A DNA stretch of 47,390 bases, from contig JAFDXH010000304.1 in the NCBI GenBank assembly GCA_018268075.1, positions 1 to 47,390 on the forward strand, given 5' to 3'. Positions 6,946 through 14,847 of this stretch are shown one piece after another. Positions within the stretch are counted from its first letter, which is position 1, and each line of letters begins with the position of its first letter. This stretch comes from Bacteroidota bacterium. GTDB lineage: Bacteria; Bacteroidota; Bacteroidia; Chitinophagales; Chitinophagaceae. Below the pieces are notes generated by a model that searched no databases, had not been told where the DNA came from, and saw only the letters and a program-made list of their open reading frames with translations. The position numbers and the translations under genes were made by a program.

Positions 6946-8469
6946 TTGATCATAAGAAAACTATTTACATTATTTCTTGGGGCTGCTTTTTGTACATCTA
7001 TCAATGCCCAAAAATCCAAAGAATATTACACTTCTATATCACAAGGCGACAAGGAGATCCAAATTATATCCAAAGCAGCGCATCTTATTCCATCTACCCG
7101 GCAATTTCGCTGGCAGCAATTAGAGTTAACCGCATTTTTTCATTTTGGTATAAATACTTTTACCAACCGCGAGTGGGGATTGGGAAATGAAGACCCTGCT
7201 CTTTTTAATCCAACAAAATTAGATGCAAATCAATGGGTGCGCGTAGCAAAAGAGGCAGGATTTAAACAAGTAATACTCACCACCAAGCACCATGATGGCT
7301 TTTGCCTATGGCCCACAAATACAACCAACTATTCAGTAAAAAATAGTCCGTGGAAAAAGGGAAACGGTGATGTGGTACGTGAAGTGGCTGATGCTTGTAA
7401 AAAACAAAATATGGGTTTTGGCATTTATCTCTCACCATGGGATAGGAACTCTACTTTGTATGGAACGGATGATTATAATAATTTTTTTGTAAATCAACTT
7501 ACTGAACTACTTACTAACTATGGCCGTATAGACGAAGTATGGTTTGATGGCGCTAACGGCGAGGGCGCCAATGGCAAAAAACAACGTTATGATTTTAAGC
7601 ATTGGTATGAGGTAATCAGAAAATTACAACCTACAGCCGTCATAGCTGTAATGGGCCCTGATGTACGATGGGTAGGTACTGAAACGGGCTATGGGCGCGA
7701 AACAGAATGGAGTGTAGTTCCAATAAATAATCTAGATCAGGTATCCATTGCATCCAACTCGCAGCAGGAAGCCACCTATAACCCACAGGGCGATATGACC
7801 GGAAATGAGCTTGGCAGTCGCGATAAAATTATTAATGCAAAAGGACTGGTATGGTATCCGGCAGAAACCGATGTTTCTATACGTCCGGGTTGGTTCTATC
7901 ACAAAGATGAAAACGATAAAGTAAAAACGCCGGAAAAATTGTTAGATATTTATTTTCATTCCGTAGGAAGAAATAGTGTATTGCTGATGAATATTCCACC
8001 AGATAAAGAAGGATTGATAAATGATGCTGATATTAAAAATCTTAGAAGATGGAAAAAATTGCGCGACAGTATCTTCAATAATAATTTATCCAAAGGCGCT
8101 ATCATTACCTCTGATAATGGAATCCACCCACAGGCACTCATAGATCAAAACTATACTACCTATTGGACTACAAAGGGAAAGGACACTACCGCTGTAATTC
8201 AGTTAAATTTTAAAAATAAAAAGACCATCAATATTTTAATGCTACAAGAAAACATCCTCGTTGGACAAAGGATAGAAAAATTCAGATTAGAATATTTTAA
8301 TGGTAAAGAATGGTTAATAGCTACAGAAGGAACTACTGTAGGCTACAAAAGGTTATTACAATTTGATGCAATCGCCACCAATAAAGTAAGATTGAAAATA
8401 TTATCTTCTCGATCAAACCCTACCCTATCCGAAATAGGGCTGTATTACAAACAAATTAGAAGCCAATAA
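6946..8469 (+). CDS. Secreted alpha-L-fucosidase, GH29, with C-terminal F5/8-type domain
   Basis: A 507-residue protein starting at a TTG at 6946; no in-frame ATG exists before the catalytic domain, and this start gives a signal peptide (KLFTLFLGAAFCTSINAQ). The GH29 barrel shows WQQLELTAFFHFGINTFTNREWG, VILTTKHHDGFCLWPT and RIDEVWFDGANG, whose Asp201 is the expected nucleophile. Residues from about 375 form a beta-sandwich resembling F5/8 type C carbohydrate-binding modules (YTTYWTT, IEKFRLEYFNGKEW, RLKILSS). Role: release of terminal L-fucose from glycans outside the cytoplasm. A GH20 hexosaminidase follows 89 bases downstream and a GH2 enzyme is nearby, suggesting a joint glycan-degradation locus. 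No SusC/SusD pair is in the window. Confidence 0.92.
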   Translation: MIIRKLFTLFLGAAFCTSINAQKSKEYYTSISQGDKEIQIISKAAHLIPSTRQFRWQQLELTAFFHFGINTFTNREWGLGNEDPALFNPTKLDANQWVRVAKEAGFKQVILTTKHHDGFCLWPTNTTNYSVKNSPWKKGNGDVVREVADACKKQNMGFGIYLSPWDRNSTLYGTDDYNNFFVNQLTELLTNYGRIDEVWFDGANGEGANGKKQRYDFKHWYEVIRKLQPTAVIAVMGPDVRWVGTETGYGRETEWSVVPINNLDQVSIASNSQQEATYNPQGDMTGNELGSRDKIINAKGLVWYPAETDVSIRPGWFYHKDENDKVKTPEKLLDIYFHSVGRNSVLLMNIPPDKEGLINDADIKNLRRWKKLRDSIFNNNLSKGAIITSDNGIHPQALIDQNYTTYWTTKGKDTTAVIQLNFKNKKTINILMLQENILVGQRIEKFRLEYFNGKEWLIATEGTTVGYKRLLQFDAIATNKVRLKILSSRSNPTLSEIGLYYKQIRSQ

Positions 8470-8558
8470 AAATGAATTAAGAATTTTTTTTTTTTAAAAT
8501 GCAATTCCTCATTTCTAAATTCAGTTTAAATTCAAATAAAATATTTAAAGGCAACATC

Positions 8559-10463
8559 ATGAAAAAACTGATTGCATATTTCTTGACTACAATTATTTGC
8601 TATTATGGCCATGCTCAATCTGTCATGGATTCAGCTATCATTTCCGTCATTCCTCAGCCGGTTTCTGTTTCCACACAGAATGGGTATTATTTATTAACCC
8701 CACAAGCGGCAGGTATATCAGCAGATAAAAATGCCGCTGATGTGGCTGATTTTCTTTCATGCCTCCTTCACCATAATTATGGATATTTTCTTAGCGGCCA
8801 ATCCGGTAAAGCGTTCTCATCTTCTGTAAATACCAAAGCCGGTATTGAATTGAAGATTAATAAAATAGAGAACACTACCATTGGCGATGAAGGATATACT
8901 TTAAAAGTTACTCCGGAAAAAATAATACTTTCGGCCAATAAACCGAAGGGGCTTTTTTACGGAATACAAACCTTAATGCAGCTTTTGCCGCCAAAGGATA
9001 ACAGTGATGAACATACGCAACGTATTCAGTTTAAAATTCCCTGTGTAGATATCACAGATTATCCCCGATTTGGTTATCGCGGAATGATGCTGGATGTAAG
9101 CCGCCATTTTTTTTCAAAAGAATTTATTAAGAAATATATTGATGAAATGGCAAAGTATAAATTCAATGTATTTCACTGGCATCTTACAGATGACCAGGGT
9201 TGGCGCATAGAAATAAAAGGATTACCTGAACTGACAAAAGTTGGCGCATGGCGTGTACCCAGAACCGGTAAATGGGATACCTTTCAAATGCCGCAATCGG
9301 GCGAAGAAGCCACTGATGGCGGCTATTACACGCAGGCAGATATTCAGGAAATCGTGAAGTATGCGAAACAACGTTATATAGATGTTCTCCCTGAAATAGA
9401 TGTACCTGCTCACAGCCTTGCACTGATTGCTTCCTATCCGGATTTGTCCTGCACACAACAACAATACGATGTGTCGCCACAATATGTTCCCGATAGCATA
9501 GACGATGTTCTTTGTGTGGCCAATGATTCTACATGGCTTATTCTCGATAAAATATTTACACAAGTTGCTCAATTATTTCCTTATAAATATATCCATACCG
9601 GTGGTGATGAAGCCAATAGAAAATTTTGGATGAAGGATCCAAAAGATATAGCATTGATGCAGAAAGAAGGCATTGCAACTCCTGCTGAATTGCAAAGTTA
9701 TTTTGAGAAAAAGCTCGAAAAATTGATTGTTTCAAAAGGAAAGAGGATGATTGGCTGGGATGAAATACTTGAAGGCGGTTTAGCTCCAGAAGCAACTGTA
9801 ATGAGTTGGCGAGGTATGAAAGGTGGAATTGAAGCGGCAAAAATGGGGCATGAAGTAATTATGACGCCAATAATGGAAACCTATTTAAGCCGGAAACAGG
9901 GAGACGCTTCTGTAGAACCTTTCGGGCCGGGGCTTTTGCGATTGAGTACCTGTTACCAATTCGAACCGGTACCAGAAGGCGTAAATCCGAAATTTATTCT
10001 GGGCGGGCAGGCAAGCACCTGGACAGAAAAAATACCAAACTATCGCCATTTAGAATATATGACCTGGCCAAGAGCAATGGCCATTGCAGAAGTGGTATGG
10101 TCACCAAAATCAACACGAAACTGGAATAATTTTGCTCATCGGGTAGAACAACAGTTCAAATACCTGGATGCCGATTCGGTAAAATATTCGCAGAGCATGT
10201 ACGACCCTATCACCACGGCAGTAAAGGGTGCTGACGATTCCATGAAAATAAAAATCACCACTGAAATGCCCGGCCTTACCTTGTACTATACTTTCGACGG
10301 AACTGACCCTGATAATTTTTATCCTGAATACAAGGGTGTTCCATTGGACATTCCAAAAGGCGCTTCAGAAATTCGGGTAATTGCGTATAAGGATGGACGT
10401 GTGATAAGCAGGCAGATGAATCATTCTTTAGAAGAGTTAAGAAAATCATTAAAAACAAAATAG
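8559..10463 (+). CDS. Secreted beta-N-acetylhexosaminidase, GH20
   Basis: The ATG at 8559 (634 residues) is preferred over the open ATG at 8499 because it gives a standard signal peptide (MKKLIAYFLTTIICYYGHAQ). An N-terminal GH20b domain (about 30-155; GYTLKVTPEKIILSANKPKG) leads into the catalytic barrel with FRYGMMLDVSR-type sequence (YRGMMLDVSRHFF), FHWHLTDDQGWRIEIK and the catalytic pair Asp350-Glu351 in HTGGDEANRKFW. A C-terminal chitobiase-type domain (about 550-625; LTLYYTFDGTDPD) ends the protein. These enzymes cleave terminal GlcNAc or GalNAc by substrate-assisted catalysis. It follows the GH29 fucosidase in the same direction and probably acts on the same glycans in the periplasm or at the surface. 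Confidence 0.95.
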   Translation: MKKLIAYFLTTIICYYGHAQSVMDSAIISVIPQPVSVSTQNGYYLLTPQAAGISADKNAADVADFLSCLLHHNYGYFLSGQSGKAFSSSVNTKAGIELKINKIENTTIGDEGYTLKVTPEKIILSANKPKGLFYGIQTLMQLLPPKDNSDEHTQRIQFKIPCVDITDYPRFGYRGMMLDVSRHFFSKEFIKKYIDEMAKYKFNVFHWHLTDDQGWRIEIKGLPELTKVGAWRVPRTGKWDTFQMPQSGEEATDGGYYTQADIQEIVKYAKQRYIDVLPEIDVPAHSLALIASYPDLSCTQQQYDVSPQYVPDSIDDVLCVANDSTWLILDKIFTQVAQLFPYKYIHTGGDEANRKFWMKDPKDIALMQKEGIATPAELQSYFEKKLEKLIVSKGKRMIGWDEILEGGLAPEATVMSWRGMKGGIEAAKMGHEVIMTPIMETYLSRKQGDASVEPFGPGLLRLSTCYQFEPVPEGVNPKFILGGQASTWTEKIPNYRHLEYMTWPRAMAIAEVVWSPKSTRNWNNFAHRVEQQFKYLDADSVKYSQSMYDPITTAVKGADDSMKIKITTEMPGLTLYYTFDGTDPDNFYPEYKGVPLDIPKGASEIRVIAYKDGRVISRQMNHSLEELRKSLKTK

Positions 10464-10482
10464 ATTTCTTTTTGAGGTCTCA

Positions 10483-10509
10483 GCCGAGTCGCCCGATAGG
10501 GGACTCGGC
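10483..10509. repeat. REP hairpin upstream of the RAYT
   Basis: GCCGAGTC (10483-10490) and GACTCGGC (10502-10509) are perfect 8-base arms; inside them CCC and GGG pair around GATA, leaving one bulged base, the layout of a bacterial REP hairpin. It is preceded by GGTCTCA. It lies 28 bases before the RAYT start, and its reverse complement matches the hairpin at 11135-11161 at all but one position. Confidence 0.8.
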
Positions 10510-10536
10510 GTGAAGTTGAGCAACAAACTTGGATAT

Positions 10537-11125
10537 ATGGCAGTAAAAAAAACATATAGCGGATTTATATGGAACGTATTTTATAACCATTACCTGTCAT
10601 AACTGGCTTCACCTTTTCGATATCACAAGATCTTACGAAACAGTTTACAATTGGTTCGATTATTTACAGAAAAATCATCATTTTGTCAATGGTTATGTGA
10701 TCATGCCAAATCATATACATGCTCTTATCAGTTTTTCTAACTCAGGAAAAAATATTAATCGTATAGTGGGCAACGGCAAACGTTTTATGGCTTATGACTT
10801 AATTCAAAAATTAAAAAATACGGGTAATGAAATTATCCTCCAGCAATTATCCGATGCTGTAAATGCTTCGGATAAGAAAAGAGGAAAACTCCATGAAGTT
10901 TTTGAGCCATCGATTGATATTAAAGAATGCTTTACCGAAAAATTCATTATTCAAAAACTGAATTATATTCATTTTAATCCGTGTACGGACAAATGGAATC
11001 TTTCAGATTGTCCGGAAAATTATATGCACAGTTCTGCAAAATACTATGATACAGGCGTTCAGGGAATTTATCTGATTGACAACATTATGAAGATGCTGGA
11101 TATTGATCTAAGTAAAAAATATTAG
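10537..11125 (+). pseudogene. REP-associated tyrosine transposase (RAYT, IS200-like Y1 family), frameshifted
   Basis: The ATG at 10537 reads MAVKK and then goes out of frame at a run of eight A (10545-10552), stopping soon after. Removing one A restores an unbroken frame of 195 residues through LYGTYFITITCHNWLHLFD, VIMPNHIHALI and YIHFNP. The HIH motif is the metal-binding HUH site of Y1 transposases, and the whole pattern is that of RAYTs. REP hairpins flank the gene on both sides. Only the 142-residue part from 10697 is an open frame as sequenced, so the gene is broken, mis-sequenced, or read by slippage on the A-run. It sits between GH20 and GH2 genes and looks inserted there. Confidence 0.85.
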
Positions 11126-11134
11126 GCTTACAAT

Positions 11135-11161
11135 GCCGAGTCCCCTATCGGGAGACTCGGC
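11135..11161. repeat. REP hairpin downstream of the RAYT
   Basis: GCCGAGTC (11135-11142) and GACTCGGC (11154-11161) are perfect arms with inner CCC/GGG pairing around TATC and one bulged base. It is the reverse complement of the upstream hairpin apart from the bulged base, so the two REPs bracket the transposase in opposite orientations, as in a REP/RAYT unit. Confidence 0.8.
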
Positions 11162-11193
11162 TACGACAACGATGGTACAATCGTTCAGGAAAT

Positions 11194-11246
11194 CTTGGTC
11201 TCAGCCAAGTCTTGGTCTCAGCCAAGTCACCGGTACGGGACTCGGC
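11194..11246. repeat. REP-like hairpin preceded by a 17-base tandem duplication
   Basis: The 17 bases CTTGGTCTCAGCCAAGT occur twice without a gap (11194-11210 and 11211-11227). The second copy leads into GCCAAGTC...GACTCGGC (11221-11246), a REP hairpin with one mismatch and inner CCG/CGG pairing. GGTCTCAGCC also precedes the upstream REP, so this is a diverged family member with its flank duplicated. Confidence 0.7.
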
Positions 11247-11275
11247 GTTTATGAACTTACCAAAGTGTACTTTAC

Positions 11276-11357
11276 GAGAGATTCGGCTTCGACTAATCAT
11301 AGTAAAAAATGTTAGATTCGGCTTATTACGACGATTCCCCTATTGGAAGACCCGGCT
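11276..11357. repeat. Decayed REP fragments
   Basis: GAGATTCGGCTTCGAC (11276-11291) and AGATTCGGCTT (from 11314) look like decayed right arms of the REP, and 11331-11357 aligns with the whole REP at 11135-11161 with several mismatches (CCCCTATTGGAAGACCCGGC). Together with the intact copies they make a small REP cluster filling the gap between the RAYT and the GH2 gene. Confidence 0.55.
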
Positions 11358-11404
11358 AAGACAATATCAGGATTCCAGCAAGCTCCTAAATCATTCAATC
11401 ATCA

Positions 11405-11427
11405 AAAAAGGAAATATTACCTTTTTG
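11405..11427 (+). terminator. Possible terminator before the GH2 gene
   Basis: AAAAAGG (11405-11411) and CCTTTTT (11420-11426) pair perfectly around an 8-base loop. The stem is mostly A-T and the T-run is part of the stem, so it would be weak. It could separate GH2 transcription from the RAYT region. Confidence 0.4.
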
Positions 11428-11498
11428 TATTTATCTTCGAAAGGAGGTAAGAAAGTTTTAGTGTGGCCTTAATCTTAAACCTAAATCAATCAAAATCT

Positions 11499-13535
11499 AT
11501 GCATCCAAAAATTTCATTTTTAATCATTGGCATACTCTTTAGTTTAATCTCCTTTGCTCAAAGGGATACTGTGGCCATCAATAACGACTGGCAATTCAAA
11601 ATTGACAAAGCCAACGAAGGAATGTCGGAAAAGTGGTTTGACACTAATCTTTCAAACACCCGCACCGTAAGTGTTCCTCACACCTGGAATGTGGAAGTGG
11701 GAACTGAAATGTATTACGGCATGGCCTGGTATCAGAAGAAATGGAATGTACCCAAAGAGTGGAAAAATAAAAATATAGTATTGCAGTTTGGTGCCATCAA
11801 TCACACTTCTTACATCTATGTGAATGGAAAAAAAGTTGGCGAAAACATTGGCGATGGATTTGATAAATTTTATATCAACCTCACGGGAAAACTAAATTAT
11901 GGAAAAGAAAATACCATCACTGTTGCCGTAAATAATGACTATGGCAGGAATAAGGTTCCATTTGGCGACTCATTCGATTGGCCAAATGATGGTGGCATCA
12001 TTCGGCCTGTCGCTATCATCGTTTCAGGAAAGCCTTCAGCAAATTATATTCATGCAGAACCTAAATTAAACATGGCCGATAGCTCCGGCTCATTACAAGT
12101 GAGGCTTGGATATGATAAGCCGGGTAAAAATATCAACTTCCAAATAACTGTTACGGAGGAAAATCAATCTACGAAAAATATAATTTCATCTACAATAGCT
12201 ACGCCTTTTTGGAATAATAATGAAGCTGAAGTAAGCCTATCTTTTCCAAAAGTGCATCCCTGGCATTTTGATTTCCCCAATTTATATCGTGTAATTGTTA
12301 CCGTTATGGATGGCAAAAAAGCTATAGATAAAATAGCAACCGATGTGGGGTTCAAGGAAATAAAATTTGTAAAAGGGCAAACTTATTTAAATGGCGAAAG
12401 AGTAAAACTGATGGGTGTGGAATGGACTGCCGGCTCTAACCCAAATTTTGGATATGCAGAACCTGATACAGCAATTATACGAATGGGGAAATTGATGAAA
12501 GACGTTAACGCCATCTTTACGCGCGAGCATTTTCAGCAAGGAGATGTATTTTATGATTTTTGCGACAGAAATGGAATTATTGTACAGCAGGAAGTTCCAT
12601 TGTGGGGGCCTGAAACGCCCGCCAATGATACCATTCGCAGCATTGCGATGAGGCAGTTGGAAACAATGGTTCGCAATTTATACAACCATCCTTCTATTTT
12701 TTCATGGGGTGTGGGCAATGAATTAAGAGGAAGAGATGCAGACATGAAACAAATGATTGCAGATTTGATTGGTAAAGCTCGAACCTTAGATCCATCAAGA
12801 CATGTAGCGTATGTGAGCAATACGCTTACTACCAGTTTTTACAACGACCCAAAATTTGTTCCCGATGCAGCTAATGATGGCGACTACCTCATGATGAATG
12901 AATACGGCGGCAGTTGGTGGGATTTGCCGGTAGGTAAAATTGGCGCTTACCTTGACAGCGTACATCTTTCTTATCCCGATAAGCCTTTTATTATATCAGA
13001 GTTTGGCTTGTGCGAACCGAACTTCAGAGGCGGCGATGAAAGAAGGATACAAGACTTAATTTATCATGTAAGTTTATTTGAAAGCAAGCCTTACATAGAA
13101 GGCGCTATCTATTTTGACCTCACAGATTATCGCACTCATTATCCCGGCACTTCAGAAAATGATAAATACCGCAGGCGCATTCATGGTATTTATGACATGT
13201 ATGGTAATCCCAAACCTTCCATGAAAGTATTGCGCGAATTAAGCTCACCGGTAGAGGTGCAACAAGCCCGCCAATGGAAGAAAGGGAAATTAAATATGCT
13301 AATTTTTGGAAGTATCGGATTGCCGCAGCATATTGTACGGGGGTACCAATTATTTTTGTCAGACAAGTCAGAAAATTATAAAAGCTTTAAAGGATACAAC
13401 CTGCCTGAAATAAAACCAGGTGAAAAAATTAATTTTGAAATAGAAGACTTGTTTAACGGCGAAGGAATTGTAACCATCGTCAATCCTTTGGGCTATGTAG
13501 TTTCACAAAAGTCCTTTTACAGAACTCTGGATTAG
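11499..13535 (+). CDS. Secreted glycoside hydrolase family 2 (beta-galactosidase or beta-glucuronidase type)
   Basis: The ATG at 11499 gives 678 residues with a signal peptide (FLIIGILFSLISFAQ); an upstream GTG at 11463 would mask it. Domains: sugar-binding jelly roll (about 30-195; SVPHTWNVEVGTEMYYGMAWYQKKW), immunoglobulin-like (about 200-295), TIM barrel (about 300-590). The acid/base is Glu408 in GVGNELRG and the nucleophile Glu501 in ISEFGLCE, both in standard GH2 positions. The exact sugar (galactose, glucuronate, mannose) cannot be decided. It shares direction and probable localisation with the GH29 and GH20 enzymes but is separated from them by the RAYT/REP insertion, so it may have lost co-transcription with them. 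Confidence 0.92.
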   Translation: MHPKISFLIIGILFSLISFAQRDTVAINNDWQFKIDKANEGMSEKWFDTNLSNTRTVSVPHTWNVEVGTEMYYGMAWYQKKWNVPKEWKNKNIVLQFGAINHTSYIYVNGKKVGENIGDGFDKFYINLTGKLNYGKENTITVAVNNDYGRNKVPFGDSFDWPNDGGIIRPVAIIVSGKPSANYIHAEPKLNMADSSGSLQVRLGYDKPGKNINFQITVTEENQSTKNIISSTIATPFWNNNEAEVSLSFPKVHPWHFDFPNLYRVIVTVMDGKKAIDKIATDVGFKEIKFVKGQTYLNGERVKLMGVEWTAGSNPNFGYAEPDTAIIRMGKLMKDVNAIFTREHFQQGDVFYDFCDRNGIIVQQEVPLWGPETPANDTIRSIAMRQLETMVRNLYNHPSIFSWGVGNELRGRDADMKQMIADLIGKARTLDPSRHVAYVSNTLTTSFYNDPKFVPDAANDGDYLMMNEYGGSWWDLPVGKIGAYLDSVHLSYPDKPFIISEFGLCEPNFRGGDERRIQDLIYHVSLFESKPYIEGAIYFDLTDYRTHYPGTSENDKYRRRIHGIYDMYGNPKPSMKVLRELSSPVEVQQARQWKKGKLNMLIFGSIGLPQHIVRGYQLFLSDKSENYKSFKGYNLPEIKPGEKINFEIEDLFNGEGIVTIVNPLGYVVSQKSFYRTLD

Positions 13536-13652
13536 ATTATTATGGGTATGCATATTATTTAGTTTTACTCAAATAAAAAATTGATTAAGGCACCACACCT
13601 ATCATCAACTGAAAGTAAATAATTTACGAAAGATTAAAAAAATTAGAAGAAA

Positions 13653-14708
13653 ATGAACTCAACAAACGTAAAAGCCTTTGGTACTACCGCACCAGAAGCC
13701 GATTTAAAACAATTAAATATTATTCGCAGAGATGTGACTGCTAAAGATGTAGAAATTGAAATTTTATTTTGTGGTGTATGCCATTCTGATTTACATACGG
13801 CAAGAAATGAATGGGGTGGTACAATATACCCCAATGTACCCGGGCATGAAATAGTAGGTCGAATATTAAAGGTGGGCAGTGGCGTTTCAAAATTCAAGAT
13901 TGGAGATCTGGCAGGCGTAGGTTGCCTTGTAGATAGTTGTCGTGAATGTGAAAGTTGTAAAGAAGGGTTAGAACAATTTTGCGAAAAAGGGAATACGCAG
14001 ACATACAATGGGCATGAAAAGCAACTGAATCAGCAAACCTTTGGTGGCTACTCAGAGCGAGTGGTAGTTAATGAAGATTTTGTATTACGCATACCCAAAG
14101 AGTTGGATCTGGCAGCCACAGCTCCCCTACTCTGTGCCGGCATTACTACTTACTCGCCCCTCAGGCACTGGAATGTGGGCCCGGGCACCAAAGTAGGGAT
14201 TGTAGGTATTGGAGGCTTAGGGCACATGGGAGTAAAAATAGCAAAAGCTATGGGCGCCTATGTAGTGGTGATAACTACTTCTGCCGCCAAAGTAACTGAT
14301 GCAAAAAGGCTGGGCGCAGATGAAGTAATTCTTTCAAAAGATGCAGAGCAAATGAAAAAAAATAGTGGAACGCTGCATTTTATTTTGGATTGTGTATCCG
14401 CACAGCATGATATAAATGCCTATATAAAATTACTAAAAAGAGATGGGGCTCTTGCACTTGTAGGAGCGCCAGAGCTCCCCCTTCCCGTTGCTGCATTCAG
14501 TCTCATTTCGGGCCGAAAAAGTTTTGCAGGCTCTTTGATTGGCGGCATAAAGGAAACTCAGGAAATGCTGGATTTTTGTGGGGAACACCATATTACATCT
14601 GATATTGAAATGATCAATATGCAGGATATAAATCTTGCCTACGACCGCCTTCTGAAAGGTGATGTGAAATATCGTTTTGTTATTGACATGGCTTCATTGA
14701 AAAAATAA
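13653..14708 (+). CDS. Zinc-dependent NAD(P) alcohol dehydrogenase (cinnamyl-alcohol/YahK type)
   Basis: A 351-residue medium-chain dehydrogenase. Catalytic zinc ligands are Cys40 (FCGVCHSDLH), His65-Glu66 (PGHEIVG) and Cys161 (LLCAGITTYSPL). The structural zinc loop has Cys96, Cys99, Cys102 and Cys110 (SCRECESCKEGLEQFC). The coenzyme loop is GIGGLGHMGVKIAKAMG. The pattern matches broad-range, NADPH-preferring aldehyde reductases of the CAD/YahK group. It probably reduces aldehydes to alcohols in the cytoplasm, for detoxification or redox balance. It starts at an ATG after an A-rich leader, 117 bases beyond the GH2 gene, and is followed by an unrelated serine hydrolase; an operon is not evident. 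Confidence 0.93.
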   Translation: MNSTNVKAFGTTAPEADLKQLNIIRRDVTAKDVEIEILFCGVCHSDLHTARNEWGGTIYPNVPGHEIVGRILKVGSGVSKFKIGDLAGVGCLVDSCRECESCKEGLEQFCEKGNTQTYNGHEKQLNQQTFGGYSERVVVNEDFVLRIPKELDLAATAPLLCAGITTYSPLRHWNVGPGTKVGIVGIGGLGHMGVKIAKAMGAYVVVITTSAAKVTDAKRLGADEVILSKDAEQMKKNSGTLHFILDCVSAQHDINAYIKLLKRDGALALVGAPELPLPVAAFSLISGRKSFAGSLIGGIKETQEMLDFCGEHHITSDIEMINMQDINLAYDRLLKGDVKYRFVIDMASLKK

Positions 14709-14769
14709 TGCACATCAATTCTCACCTATAATTTTTCAAGTGGCTGTATGGACAAGCCATGATGAGAGA

Positions 14770-14804
14770 TACTATACTCAGGTATGACATAGAGCAGTAT
14801 AGTA
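14770..14804. promoter_or_regulatory. Perfect 9-base dyad before the serine hydrolase
   Basis: TACTATACT (14770-14778) and AGTATAGTA (14796-14804) are perfect arms around 17 bases, ending 43 bases before the ATG at 14848. There is no T-run directly after it, so it is more likely an operator, or a leader hairpin, than a terminator of the dehydrogenase gene. The binding protein is unknown. Confidence 0.45.
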
Positions 14805-14847
14805 CCATCGTAAAAAAAATAGCAGCAAAAAACAAACTAAATTAAAC

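Noticed and set aside
11194-11227. Two tandem 17-base units as a CRISPR array
   Set aside because: No spacers, only two units, and both belong to the REP cluster; no cas genes nearby.
11441-11463. AAGGAGGT followed by GTG as start of the GH2 gene
   Set aside because: A good Shine-Dalgarno match, but it is 14 bases from the GTG and would add residues before a clear signal peptide at 11499; such sites are rarely used in this phylum.
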